Made by a program: the position numbers and the translations under genes | The notes under the pieces: generated by a model | Told to the model about the DNA's origin: nothing | Database searches by the model: none | Seen by the model: the letters and a program-made list of their open reading frames with translations, nothing else | Source of the DNA: JADHLJ01 sp038116915 | GTDB taxonomy: Bacteria > Pseudomonadota > Alphaproteobacteria > Thalassobaculales > Thalassobaculaceae | Direction: 5' to 3' | Length of the DNA stretch: 64,000 nucleotides | Assembly: GCA_038116915.1 (NCBI GenBank) | Contig: JAYOEU010000001.1 | Coordinates: forward strand, 62,001 to 126,000 | Shown here: piece after piece, positions 1 to 9,211 of the stretch | Position numbering within the stretch: the stretch's first letter is position 1 | Layout: the number at the start of each line of letters is the position of its first letter

Positions 1-907
1 CCGGCACCCGCCAACGCTCGGTGGTGACTGATCCGGCGCGGCAGCCGATGAAGACCACCAGGTCGGCCAGGAGCACCAGATCCCGGGTTGCTGGCACACC
101 GCCATTGGAGCCGACCACGCCGACATTGTTCGGATGGGTTTCGGCAAGGCTGCCCTGGCCGGACACGGTGGTGGCGACCGCGATATCGAGCGCGTCCACG
201 AATTTGCCGAACTCGGTCTCGGCGCCGGCAAGCACGATGCCGCCGCCGCATATGATCACCGGAAATTTCGCCGACAGGATCGCGTCGACCGCCGCTTCGA
301 TCTCGTCGGGGTCCGGGCCGGCCGGATAGGCGGGATATGTGGCGTGCCTCGGATTGGCCCAGATTTGCTCGGGATCGACCGCGTCGCGCTGGACATCGAT
401 GGGCAGGCCGAGATGGGCGGTGCCGGGGCGCCCGGTGGTCATCGCGCGAAAGGCCGTGCGCACCATATCGGGCAGCATGTCGGCGCGCGGGATCACGGCA
501 TTCCACTTGGTCAGCGGCCGCATCAGACCTTCCTGATCAAGCTCGGTCAGCGGGTAGTGGCCCCGGCTGCCGACCGATACGTCGGAGGTGATCGCCAGAA
601 TGGGAACCGAGGATTCCCCGGCCTCCACCAGTCCCGGCAGGATATATGTCGCGCCGCCGCCCGACGGCCCCTCGCAGACGCCGACCTTCTTGGTGACCCG
701 GGCATAGCCGTCGGCCATATAGGCCGCCGAGCGTTCGTCGCGGGTCAGGATGTGCTCGATCTTGTGATCCAGCCGATACAGCGCGTCATAGAACGGCAGG
801 GTCGTGTCGCCGCAGAGGCCGAAGACATGGCGCACCCCATGCGCTTCCAGCATGCGGACCATGGCCTCGGCGCCATTGAAAACGTTGTCTGATTTACTGT
901 CTGCCAA
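1..907 (-). CDS. Thiamine diphosphate-dependent acetolactate synthase-like enzyme (3' end outside window)
   Basis: This is the N-terminal 302 residues of a large-subunit-type ThDP enzyme (acetolactate synthase, benzoylformate decarboxylase and oxalyl-CoA decarboxylase superfamily). The N-terminal pyrimidine-binding domain has the pattern GVRHVFGLCGD, and the cofactor-activating Glu lies in ILTRDERSAAYMADGYAR near residue 56. The central DHS-like domain begins near residue 200 (PVIICGGGIV). The start is a TTG at 905-907, six bases after AGGAAG; no better ATG exists in frame. The ThDP-binding GDG motif lies beyond the window. It runs divergently from the PrpD-like gene, so the two may share a control region. 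The exact substrate cannot be told; a true IlvB is less likely because no IlvN small subunit is seen nearby. Confidence 0.85.
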   Translation of the reverse strand, partial: MADSKSDNVFNGAEAMVRMLEAHGVRHVFGLCGDTTLPFYDALYRLDHKIEHILTRDERSAAYMADGYARVTKKVGVCEGPSGGGATYILPGLVEAGESSVPILAITSDVSVGSRGHYPLTELDQEGLMRPLTKWNAVIPRADMLPDMVRTAFRAMTTGRPGTAHLGLPIDVQRDAVDPEQIWANPRHATYPAYPAGPDPDEIEAAVDAILSAKFPVIICGGGIVLAGAETEFGKFVDALDIAVATTVSGQGSLAETHPNNVGVVGSNGGVPATRDLVLLADLVVFIGCRAGSVTTERWRVP

Positions 908-1088
908 GATGAACTTCCTGTTTCGAGCGGGTGGGCGGGCGCCCCGAGGATCGGGACTTGCGCGGACCGCCTCGGTCTCCGCAATATTCCCTCACGACCG
1001 GTGACGGTGGGCACGGCGTAACTCTAGCACGGGCGAGGGGTGGCGCCAGCCGCCCGTTCCGATCATCTTTCAACGGAGGCTTACAGAC

Positions 1089-2480
1089 ATGTCACGTGCG
1101 CCGATCACCCGGAAGCTCGCTGAATTCGTCGCGGATTTCCAGCCGGCGGATCTGCCGGACGCGGTCGTCGCCTATGCGCGGACGCTTATCCTCGACGGCA
1201 TCGGCACCCTGGTGGCGGCGACCCACCCCAAGGTCACCGCCAGCGCCCGGATCGGGGCTTTCGCCGAGACCCAGGGTGGACCGGCCGAAGCGACGCTGAT
1301 CGGCCGCGCGGCAAAGGTCGGCGTGGTGAACGCGGTGCTCGCGAACGGAACGCTCGGCTATGCCTGCGACATGGAGCCTCATCATCCCGAGGCAATCCTG
1401 CATCCGATCTCGATCATGGTCCCTACCGCGCTGGCGCTGTCGGAGGCGCATGGCAGGAACGGCGGCGATTTTCTTACCGCGGTCGCGCTGGGCTGCGAGA
1501 TGACCTACCGGGTCTCCATGGCAATGGACCCGAAACAGCTCTATGCCATCGGCTTTCATCCTTCCGCCGTCTGCGGGACCTTCGGCGCCGCGGCCGCCGC
1601 CGCTCATCTGCTGGATCTGAACGCGGAGCAGACAGTGCGGGCGCTGGGCCTCGCGGCGCTCCAGACATCCGGGCTGATGGCGTGGGAGGACGACCCGAAC
1701 GAGGATGCACGGCCGTTTCAGATGGGCATGGCCGCGCGCAACGGGGTGACGGCGGCGATGCTGGCCAAAAGTGGTTTCGGTGGCCCTGACAGGATTTTCG
1801 ACGGGGGGCACACGGTACTTGAAGCCTTCAGCCGGGCGCCGTCCAAGGAGCCGCTCCTGGACGGGCTCGGCGAGAAATGGGACGGGGTCATGGAGCTGGC
1901 GATCAAGCCGTATTCCTGCGTCTCGTTCCTGCACCCGGCACTGGACGCGCTTGACACTCTGCTGCGCCGGGAGCGGGTCGATGCGGCGGCGGTGTTCGCA
2001 ATAAACTTGCGCTTCGCCGCCTCGGGCTGTCATTGCGTCGACGGCAATCCGTTGAAAAGCCACTCGGCGCAATACGTTCTGCCGGTCCGCCTGGCGCGCG
2101 GCGCGTTGAGTTTCATCGACTTGTTCGATGACCGCCGCCTGTCCGATCCCGAAGTCGCGCGCCTCGCCGCCGTAACCCGGGTGGAGCACGATCACGGCGA
2201 ACTGGAGGCTCTGTTTCCGGACTTTTACGCCGGTGAGATTGCCTTGACCCTGGCGGATGGCCGCGTGGTCTCCGAGCGTTCCGACATCGCGCGCGGATAT
2301 CCGGAAGCGCCACTCTCCGAGGCGGAAATCGCGCGGAAGTTCAACACGCTGACGGGCACGGTCGCGGATCCGGACAGATGCGCGGTGTTGCTGGACGCGG
2401 CGCGCGGAGCAACGACGCTCGACGATATGGGGAAGCTGGCCACGGTTCTGGGAGTCCCCGGTGCGGCGCAGGATGTTTAA
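1089..2480 (+). CDS. MmgE/PrpD family protein
   Basis: A 463-residue protein of the MmgE/PrpD family, which includes 2-methylcitrate dehydratase, cis-aconitate decarboxylase and iminodisuccinate epimerase. Family features include the N-terminal helical segment ending LILDGIGTLVAA, the AVLANGTLGYACDMEP stretch where PrpD has its conserved N-G-x-x-x-H/D region, and the later KPYSCVSFLHPALDALD motif. The start has GGAGG eight bases upstream. The gene stands alone; no prpB or prpC is nearby, so a methylcitrate role is not supported by context. The terminal TAA overlaps the stop of the opposing gene by four bases. Confidence 0.88.
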   Translation: MSRAPITRKLAEFVADFQPADLPDAVVAYARTLILDGIGTLVAATHPKVTASARIGAFAETQGGPAEATLIGRAAKVGVVNAVLANGTLGYACDMEPHHPEAILHPISIMVPTALALSEAHGRNGGDFLTAVALGCEMTYRVSMAMDPKQLYAIGFHPSAVCGTFGAAAAAAHLLDLNAEQTVRALGLAALQTSGLMAWEDDPNEDARPFQMGMAARNGVTAAMLAKSGFGGPDRIFDGGHTVLEAFSRAPSKEPLLDGLGEKWDGVMELAIKPYSCVSFLHPALDALDTLLRRERVDAAAVFAINLRFAASGCHCVDGNPLKSHSAQYVLPVRLARGALSFIDLFDDRRLSDPEVARLAAVTRVEHDHGELEALFPDFYAGEIALTLADGRVVSERSDIARGYPEAPLSEAEIARKFNTLTGTVADPDRCAVLLDAARGATTLDDMGKLATVLGVPGAAQDV

Positions 2481-3235
2481 TTCCGCTCCCAGACTATGGA
2501 CTGATCACGCGGGTTGATGTGAACCCGCACGACATTACAGCGGCCATCGTCGATCAGCAGCCGGGGGCAGGCGCGCTTGCCGTCCTCCAACCGGAGTGAA
2601 ATCAGGGGACCGCAGAGACCCTTTTGCTCACTTCCGCCAATCGGCAGTTCGAACGACCAGGATCTCGGCTCCGCGTCGGTGCCGGCGCCGTCACTGATCG
2701 CGAGCACGAATACCAACCGGTCGTCCGTGTTCTCGGATTCGGCGCGGATGCCGGCGACGGCGGTGTCGGTGACCCCGTCGCAATTGGCATCGAGATCCAG
2801 GCGCCCCTGGATATCCCAGAAGGTGCCTTGGTCGAGCAGCGCGCGCCAACCCGTCTCGCGCGGCAGGGCGCCGTCGACCGGATCCTGGGCCAGGACCTGG
2901 GCGCGATGATCCGTCAAGGTTTGCAGGCACGCCGCGTGCACGAGCGGCCGAATTGAACCGCCGCGAAAACCGTCGGAAATGCGCGCGCACTCGGCATCGC
3001 GGAATTTGCCCCAGGCTTCGGAGGATTGCTTGAAGGCCTCAACAGCCACCTTGTCGTCCCCCAGGCGCGCTTCGGCCTGGCTTGCGATCGCCCGCAGGCG
3101 GGCATCGGCCTCCTCGGCCTTCAGCGCCATGCACCGGTTCATATCGGCCTGGGTGAGCGCATCCTCACAGATCGCGAACGCCTGGCCCGCGTCAAAAAGC
3201 AACAGGATCGTGGCGGTCAGAACATATTTTCGCAT
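2477..3235 (-). CDS. Secreted LprI/DUF1311-type protein
   Basis: A protein of about 252 residues with a signal peptide (MRKYVLTATILLLFDAGQAFA) and then a Cys-containing helical domain of the lysozyme-inhibitor LprI N-terminal type (DUF1311). Visible are C-x-x-x-L at the mature N terminus, NRCMALKAEEADARL, and the family signature W-x-x-F-R-D-A-E-C near residue 80, followed by C in AACLQTL. The C-terminal half (about residues 130-250) holds paired Cys and an Asp-rich stretch, DLDANCDGVTD, that may bind metal. A GTG three codons upstream (3244) is an alternative start. LprI-type proteins act in the periplasm or envelope; the target here is unknown. Confidence 0.7.
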   Translation of the reverse strand: MRKYVLTATILLLFDAGQAFAICEDALTQADMNRCMALKAEEADARLRAIASQAEARLGDDKVAVEAFKQSSEAWGKFRDAECARISDGFRGGSIRPLVHAACLQTLTDHRAQVLAQDPVDGALPRETGWRALLDQGTFWDIQGRLDLDANCDGVTDTAVAGIRAESENTDDRLVFVLAISDGAGTDAEPRSWSFELPIGGSEQKGLCGPLISLRLEDGKRACPRLLIDDGRCNVVRVHINPRDQSIVWERN

Positions 3236-3388
3236 CGCGTCCACGTACGGCCCGAGCTGAACGGTCGGCGCCGTCCGCCTGACTGGCGCGGACCATCATC
3301 GGCAAAACGCTACCACGAAGCGGAAGTTCGGCAAAATCACGAGATCGATCCGCTCGGCGCCGCGATCCGAGGGCGATCTCCGAAAGGC

Positions 3389-4201
3389 CTACGCGGGGTT
3401 GCGGCGGCTTTTGAAGGAGTCGTCGATCGCAACAAATTCAAGCCCGCTCTCGACGACCAACCGGCAAAGCTCCTCGCCGGACCGCCGATACTTCCGGCAG
3501 AAAACGCCGCTGAACGCGAAGGGCAGGCCGATCATCCTCTCCAGCGGGGATGCGAGCCGGTCGGGACGGACAAAGAACGCGTTGGTTCCGGACCGCACTA
3601 CACAGAGAAAGCGATAGCCATACCGCTCGGCGATCTTCGTCAAACCCTCGATCGACGCGCCGTAATACAAGCCGAAATTCGGGTGATAGCGGTACCGGCT
3701 GAACGCCTCGTCATAGACCACGGTGACCGAACGTGGGCTGAGAAAGCAGTTGTATTCCAGACACAGGATCGACGGCTCGTATCCGGTCTCAAGCAAGGCG
3801 TCGAGAACGTAGGCGTCGATCCCGTCGACATCGAGGGACAGGAAATCCGGTGCCGCGGGAAAGTGCTGTTCGGCAAGGCCGGCGATGTTTCGCGCGTTGA
3901 CGAAGCCATTCAGGATATTCACCGGCGCATTGGGGTTCAGCGTCCCCAGGAATTGCCTGAGGGCCTGGGCCTTGCGCGGATCGCCCTCCACGAGTACCGC
4001 CGAGTAACCCTTCTTGATGTGGTGGGTGGAGTTGTTCTCGGTGCCCTCCGCGGCGCCGATCTCCAACAGACTCCCGGTCGGATTCCGCAGTTTGGAAATC
4101 AGAAAATCGAGAATGCCGTCCTCACCGTTCTGAGAGTGAAAGCGTCTCTCAAAACCATTGAGGTCGATCTCCATTTCCTCCAACGCGGCGCTCGGCCTCA
4201 C
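3389..4201 (-). CDS. FkbM-like SAM methyltransferase-fold protein
   Basis: A 270-residue protein with a Rossmann-type methyltransferase core: SLLEIGAAEGTENN (motif I), a VEGDPRKA acidic motif near residue 75, and FLSLDVDGIDAYVLDAL, the D-V-D-G form seen in FkbM and related methyltransferases. The start is GTG at 4199-4201, forming a GTGA overlap with the stop of the upstream EF-G-like gene, so translation is probably coupled. An internal ATG ten codons in is an alternative. Coupling to a translational GTPase is unusual for an FkbM-type enzyme, which normally acts on sugars or lipids. The substrate is unknown. Confidence 0.65.
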   Translation of the reverse strand: MRPSAALEEMEIDLNGFERRFHSQNGEDGILDFLISKLRNPTGSLLEIGAAEGTENNSTHHIKKGYSAVLVEGDPRKAQALRQFLGTLNPNAPVNILNGFVNARNIAGLAEQHFPAAPDFLSLDVDGIDAYVLDALLETGYEPSILCLEYNCFLSPRSVTVVYDEAFSRYRYHPNFGLYYGASIEGLTKIAERYGYRFLCVVRSGTNAFFVRPDRLASPLERMIGLPFAFSGVFCRKYRRSGEELCRLVVESGLEFVAIDDSFKSRRNPA

Positions 4202-6231
4202 GCTGACGCCCCGCTCCTTTGCTCAATCACCTGATCGGCGAGCCGGCCCGAGAGCTCGGCGAGATGATCGAATTTCCACTCGTATGTCCCGGCTCCCATG
4301 GTGACCGAGCGGATTTCGATGATCAGATCGTGGACATCCGACTCCGGGATATTGGCTTCGACTTCATCCCAGCCTTTCCAGCCGTCCTTGGCCTGGAAGC
4401 CGAGGATCTGGCCGCGGCGTCCGGTAATGATACGCTGGATGCGCGCGGTGGCGTCGTTCGGGGCCGAGATCTTCACATGCAGAACCGGCTCCAGCAGGGT
4501 CGGCGCGCATTTCGGCAGACCTTCCGACATGGCCATCCGGGCCGCTGTCTTGAAGGCCATGTCGGAGCTGTCGACCGCATGGAACTGGCCGTCATAGAGC
4601 TCGACCGAGAGATCGACGACCTCGAATCCCAACGGCCCGCGTTTCATGAAGTCCTTTACGCCTTCCTCGACCGACGGGATGTAATTGCGCGGAACCGCGC
4701 CGCCGACAATGCTGTCGATGAATTCGAACCCGGCGCCGCGCTGGCGCGGCTTGATCTTGACCTTGACGTCGCCGAACTGGCCGTGGCCGCCGCTCTGTTT
4801 CTTGTGCCGGGCGTGCTGGTCGACGGGCTTCTTGATGGTCTCCTTGTAGGGAACGCTTGGCCGGGCCGTGTTGACCGAAAGGTTGAAGCGATTCGCGAGA
4901 CGCTCGCACAGCACGGTGATCTGGGTCTCACCCTGGCCCGAGATGATCAATTCACCCATCGCCGCGTTGTGCGCGATGCTGACGGAGGTGTCCTCCTCGG
5001 ACAGCCGTTGCAGGGCGCCGGACAGCTTGACCTCATCATTGCGGTTTGCCGCCGAGATCGCCATCGCGAAGACCGGGGTCAGCGCTTCCGGCCAGGCAAG
5101 CGCGCCATCCGGCGCCTTGCCGGAGGGGGTCAGAACGTCGCCGGTCTTGACCTCGTCCATGCGGCCCAGCGCCACCACGTCGCCGGCCGATGCGCCGCTC
5201 TGCTTTTCCAGTTTCGCTCCGAGGAGCATGTTGATGCCGCTCACCCGTTGATCGTTGAGCGTTTCTCCGTCCTTGATCGCACCGCGCCAGACGCGCACCA
5301 GGGACAGTTTTCCCATATGCTGCGCGTGCAGGGTCTTGAAGACCTGGACCGCCGGCTCACCCGAAGCCTCCAGACCCCGGCGTTCGGCGGTCTGTGAGAC
5401 GCTGGGCGTTTCGTGCCGCAATTGTTTCAGCAGACGCTGAATTCCGTGGTCGTTTTCGCCGGCCCCGATCAGCACCGGCACAAGGAGCGCGTGCTGCAGT
5501 GCTTCCGTCAGATGCTCGTAAAGCTCCGATTTTTCCGGATGGACTTCCTCCAGAACCTTTTCCATCAGGCTGTCATCGAAGTCGGCGAGCGTTTCCAGCA
5601 ATTCGGCCCGCGCCTCCGATTGGCGATCCATGGCGGTTTCGGGAAGTTGGATCAGTTCGGACGGGGCGCCGGGTTTGTATTCATACGCGCGTTCGCTCAC
5701 CAGATCGGCATAGCCGGTAATCGTCTCGCCATCGCGGATCGGAATGTGGCGCAGCGCCAGAGGACTGTCCGAGGCATCCTGCAGGACGGCCATGAGATCG
5801 CGCACGGTGTCGGTCGCGGTATCGATCTTGTTGATGAACACCATGCGCGGAATGTCATGCTCGTCGAGGAATTTCAGGATCGGCGCGCAGGCGGGAATTT
5901 TCTGGGCTTCGGAATCCACCACGACGATGGCGATATCGGCGGCGAGGCAGGCGTTGCGCGTCTCCTGGGCAAACTCGACCGAGCCGGGCGTGTCGATAAA
6001 CACCCATTTGTCGTCCAGGTAGGTGCCGTGACCGACCGACAGTTCGGTACTGGCCGTGCGCTTGCGCGCCTCATCGGAAGCGTCGCCGACGGTATTTCCA
6101 GCCGTCGCGGTTCCCTTGCGCTCAATGGCGCCGGTCGCATGCAGAAGCGCTTCGAACAGCGCGGTCTTGCCGCTCTGATAGGGGCCGACGAGCACGGCGC
6201 ACCGTGCGGTTCCTCCGGAGGCATTGGCCAT
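4198..6231 (-). CDS. EF-G-like translational GTPase (divergent FusA paralogue)
   Basis: A 677-residue GTPase with the domain order of elongation factor G. The G domain has P-loop GPYQSGKT, switch II DTPG and the NKID guanine motif. Domain II follows at about residues 290-370, and domains III-V run to the end. It differs from housekeeping EF-G: the canonical GHIDAGKT P-loop is replaced, and the domain IV GYPV stretch reads GFEV before VDSSDMAF. Such EF-G-like proteins are common in alphaproteobacteria beside a normal fusA, and their role is unsettled (ribosome recycling or stress translocation are possibilities). RBS GAGGGAGA precedes the ATG. No rpsL/rpsG/tuf context is present, which argues against the main EF-G. 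Confidence 0.88.
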   Translation of the reverse strand: MANASGGTARCAVLVGPYQSGKTALFEALLHATGAIERKGTATAGNTVGDASDEARKRTASTELSVGHGTYLDDKWVFIDTPGSVEFAQETRNACLAADIAIVVVDSEAQKIPACAPILKFLDEHDIPRMVFINKIDTATDTVRDLMAVLQDASDSPLALRHIPIRDGETITGYADLVSERAYEYKPGAPSELIQLPETAMDRQSEARAELLETLADFDDSLMEKVLEEVHPEKSELYEHLTEALQHALLVPVLIGAGENDHGIQRLLKQLRHETPSVSQTAERRGLEASGEPAVQVFKTLHAQHMGKLSLVRVWRGAIKDGETLNDQRVSGINMLLGAKLEKQSGASAGDVVALGRMDEVKTGDVLTPSGKAPDGALAWPEALTPVFAMAISAANRNDEVKLSGALQRLSEEDTSVSIAHNAAMGELIISGQGETQITVLCERLANRFNLSVNTARPSVPYKETIKKPVDQHARHKKQSGGHGQFGDVKVKIKPRQRGAGFEFIDSIVGGAVPRNYIPSVEEGVKDFMKRGPLGFEVVDLSVELYDGQFHAVDSSDMAFKTAARMAMSEGLPKCAPTLLEPVLHVKISAPNDATARIQRIITGRRGQILGFQAKDGWKGWDEVEANIPESDVHDLIIEIRSVTMGAGTYEWKFDHLAELSGRLADQVIEQRSGASA

Positions 6232-6443
6232 TTCGCGTTTCTCCCTCTGTCCCGTGACGGGCCCGGCATGGGAGCCCGATCGTTATTGCACGATGGCTCC
6301 CGACACCGGCGGAAGCCGCGTGATCCGGCAGTATTGTCGTCAGGGATAATCAAGCGACGCAAGAGGGAAATGCCGAGGGATCACGAAGGCGATGCCTTGC
6401 GATGATCCCCCGGCGGGGTCGCGAATGCCTGTCGAGCGCGGCC

Positions 6444-7646
6444 TTACTTGAGCGCGGCGCAGGCCCTTTGGATACGCTGGCAGGCGTCTTCCAGAACGTC
6501 GGTCGCGGTTGCATAGGAGATCCGGAAATGCGGGCTGAGGCCGAAAGCGGCGCCGTGAACCGCCGCGATCCCCTCGGTTTCCAGGAAGTAGGCGACCACA
6601 TCCTCGTCGTTCTCCAAGACCTTGCCTTGCGGCGTCGTCTTGCCGATCAGGCCGGCGCAGGACGGATAGACGTAGAACGCGCCTTCCGGCGTCGGGCAGT
6701 TCAATCCCTTGGCCTGGTTAAGCATCGAGCAGACCAGATCCCGGCGCTCCTTGAAGACCTTGTTGTTGGCCGGAATGAAATCCTTCGGCCCGTCGAGCGC
6801 CGCGACGGAAGCCGCCTGGCTGATCGAGGAGGGGTTGGAGGTCGACTGGGACTGGATCTTGCGGATCGCGGCGATCAGGTCCTTCGGCCCGGCCGCGAAG
6901 CCGATGCGCCAGCCGGTCATGCAGAACGCCTTCGACATGCCGTTGACCGTCAGGGTGCGCTCATAGAGGCCGGGCTCGACTTCGGCGGGGGTGCAGAACT
7001 TGAAATCGTCATAGACCAGATGCTCGTACATGTCGTCGGTCATCACCCAGACATGCGGATGGCGCATCAGGACATCGGTGATTTTCTTCATGTCCGCGCG
7101 GGTGTATCCGGCGCCCGTCGGGTTGGACGGACTGTTCAGGATGATCCATTTGGTTTTCGGCGTAATCGCCTTCTCCAGGTCGCCAGGCTGCAGGATGAAG
7201 CGGTTCGCCTGGGTGCATTCGACGATCACCGGCGTTCCCTCGGCCAGCAGCACCATGTCAGGATAGGACACCCAGTACGGCGCCGGAATGATGACCTCGT
7301 CACCGGGATTGAGCGTTGCCATGAGCGCGTTGTAGAGCACCTGCTTGCCGCCGGTCCCGATGGTGACTTGGGCCGGAACATAGTGGAGATTGTTGTCGCG
7401 CTTGAATTTGCGGCAAACCGCCTGTTTCATGGCCGGAGAGCCGTCCGGGTCGGTGTATTTCGTCTCGCCCCGAGCCATTGCCTCTTCCGCCGCCTTGATG
7501 ACGTTGGCGGGGGTCGGGAAGTCGGGTTCGCCCGCGCTAAGCTCGATGACATCGCGGCCTTCGGCCTTGAGTTCACGTGCCTTGGCGCTCATGGCCATGG
7601 TCGGAGAGGTCTTAACGCGGTCTAGCCGCGCGGCGAGAATGCTCAT
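6444..7646 (-). CDS. aatA: Aspartate aminotransferase, class I/II
   Basis: A 400-residue PLP enzyme of the prokaryotic aspartate/prephenate aminotransferase (Ib) group. Seen are the N-terminal AGEPDFPTPANV motif, the cofactor-stacking APYWVSYPDMV segment, SPSNPTGAGYTR, the PLP lysine in NGMSKAFCMTGWRIGF near residue 240, and the substrate-carboxylate Arg in HFRISYAT near the C terminus. Length and motifs fit the family fully. It interconverts aspartate/2-oxoglutarate and oxaloacetate/glutamate in the cytoplasm; some members also act on prephenate. GAGG lies six bases before the ATG. It is monocistronic on its strand. Confidence 0.93.
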   Translation of the reverse strand: MSILAARLDRVKTSPTMAMSAKARELKAEGRDVIELSAGEPDFPTPANVIKAAEEAMARGETKYTDPDGSPAMKQAVCRKFKRDNNLHYVPAQVTIGTGGKQVLYNALMATLNPGDEVIIPAPYWVSYPDMVLLAEGTPVIVECTQANRFILQPGDLEKAITPKTKWIILNSPSNPTGAGYTRADMKKITDVLMRHPHVWVMTDDMYEHLVYDDFKFCTPAEVEPGLYERTLTVNGMSKAFCMTGWRIGFAAGPKDLIAAIRKIQSQSTSNPSSISQAASVAALDGPKDFIPANNKVFKERRDLVCSMLNQAKGLNCPTPEGAFYVYPSCAGLIGKTTPQGKVLENDEDVVAYFLETEGIAAVHGAAFGLSPHFRISYATATDVLEDACQRIQRACAALK

Positions 7647-7839
7647 GACTGGCCTCGAATTGGAGTGTCGGAAAAACGGCGAGAACCTACGCCCGCTCCC
7701 CTACCCATGCAAGCCTTGAACGCGCCGCGGGGCGGGTTTCGGACAAGTTCATGACCAGTGTCGCACGCCTGACACATAAGGGATTCACGCCGGCCGATCT
7801 CTCAAGTATCCTCGCGGGTTAGCGTTTAAGGAGATTTGA

Positions 7840-8307
7840 ATGCCAAGACGCATCCGCGAGAACCAGGAAATTCCGCGCTTCGGTACCGTTGATCGACATG
7901 CTTTCGTCAGGGACGTTGCCCGTATCCTTCTGGAAGAGGCGGGAGAAAATGATCAGCCATTGGTCCCGCAGGCTGAACAGTTGTTGTGTGGTCTCATCCA
8001 TTATCTCCTGGGCCGGCTTCAGGATCGACCCGGCGAGGAACCCACACGGGGACCTTGGCGAGGCAAGGTGCCTCTGGTTTCGCTTTTGCACGGACTGCTT
8101 ACGAAGCAAAGGGAAGTCACGGGCGACTCCGCCCAAGCGTTGCGCGGCTGGCTGGACGGCCTGATCGCCGAATGCGAGATCGGAAAGTACAACCCGATCG
8201 CCGCGCGCGCCTTCGCCTCGACCGGAAAGGTGCAACCCAAACAGATCGTGCGGACCCTTGACCTTTGCGAGCGGGTTCTGCGGAAGGAGATGGGCCTCGC
8301 GGCCTAG
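7840..8307 (+). CDS. Conserved-looking hypothetical protein
   Basis: A 155-residue, mainly helical soluble protein that I do not recognise. It has no signal peptide or membrane segment. Charged helices (residues 20-60 and 85-150) end in an Arg/Lys-rich tail. AAGGAGA six bases before the ATG gives an excellent RBS, and codon use matches the neighbours, so it is very probably real. The stop is followed three bases later by the ATG of a metallophosphoesterase, which suggests one transcription unit. A possible 23-codon leader ORF (7751-7822, MTSVARLTHK...) lies just upstream, but it has no clear RBS. Confidence 0.7.
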   Translation: MPRRIRENQEIPRFGTVDRHAFVRDVARILLEEAGENDQPLVPQAEQLLCGLIHYLLGRLQDRPGEEPTRGPWRGKVPLVSLLHGLLTKQREVTGDSAQALRGWLDGLIAECEIGKYNPIAARAFASTGKVQPKQIVRTLDLCERVLRKEMGLAA

Positions 8308-8310
8308 GTC

Positions 8311-9144
8311 ATGCGGCTTCTGGCGATCGGTGACCTGCATCTGTCGAATCCCCACAACCGGGAAGCCTTGTTCGAGATCGCGGACCATGGCGACGATTGG
8401 TTGATCCTCGCCGGCGACGTGGCGGAAAGCCTTGAGCTTCAGGAACTGGCGTTTCGCGAGCTTGGCCGGCGTTTCGCCAAGCTGATATGGGTTCCCGGCA
8501 ATCATGATCTCTGGTCGGTTCCGCGCAAGGGCCGGGCCTCGGTCCGCGGCGTGGCGCGCTACCGCGCGTTGCTGGATCTCGCCCGCGCCCATGGCGTGCA
8601 AACGCCCGAGGATCCCTATCTCGACTGGCCCTTGCCGGGACCCGATGGGGAGCGTGTCGTGATCGCGCCGCTGTTTCTGCTCTACGACTACAGTTTCCGG
8701 CCCGACCATGTCGACCGCGCGGATATCCGCTCCTGGGCGCGCGAGGGCGGGGCCCTGTGCGTCGATGAGATCTGGTTGCGTTGCGATCCGTTCCCGAACC
8801 GCGAGGCGTGGTGTTGGGCCCGGTGTCGGGATGCGGAAATCAGACTCATGGCGCTGCCGGCGGACTGTCGGACCGTTCTGATCAATCATTGGCCGATGCG
8901 CGCCGACTTGATCCGGATTCCGAGAATTCCGCGTTTCACGCCCTGGTGCGGCACGGTGCTGACCGATGACTGGCATCGCCGGTTTCGCGCTTTGGTCGTG
9001 GTTACCGGGCATCTGCACACCAGAAGAACCGATATTGTCGACGGTTGCCGCTTCGAGGAGGTCTCGCTGGGATATCCGAGGCAATGGCGCCGCGAGGAGG
9101 GTATCGAAGGCTACTTCCGCACGATCCTGGGAGGCGGCCTGTAG
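8311..9144 (+). CDS. Calcineurin-like metallophosphoesterase
   Basis: A 277-residue protein with the complete metallophosphoesterase metal-site series: GDLHLS (D-x-H) at residues 7-12, LILAGDVAE (G-D) near 31, VPGNHDLW (G-N-H-D) near 61, a later His in LINHWPMR, and the closing VTGHLHTRR (G-H-x-H). These bind a di-metal centre that hydrolyses phosphomono- or diesters. The substrate is not deducible. It begins three bases after the preceding hypothetical gene with no strong RBS of its own, so translational coupling is likely. Confidence 0.85.
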   Translation: MRLLAIGDLHLSNPHNREALFEIADHGDDWLILAGDVAESLELQELAFRELGRRFAKLIWVPGNHDLWSVPRKGRASVRGVARYRALLDLARAHGVQTPEDPYLDWPLPGPDGERVVIAPLFLLYDYSFRPDHVDRADIRSWAREGGALCVDEIWLRCDPFPNREAWCWARCRDAEIRLMALPADCRTVLINHWPMRADLIRIPRIPRFTPWCGTVLTDDWHRRFRALVVVTGHLHTRRTDIVDGCRFEEVSLGYPRQWRREEGIEGYFRTILGGGL

Positions 9145-9211
9145 CGCCGGCGCTTCCCGGGATATAGACGCGGGCCCGCCGTTCTGGTGTGATTAACCCT
9201 CGAGAGGCGAT

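Noticed and set aside
4219..6405. Long plus-strand frames opposite the EF-G-like gene
   Set aside because: They are complementary-strand shadows; the minus-strand gene shows a full set of GTPase motifs.
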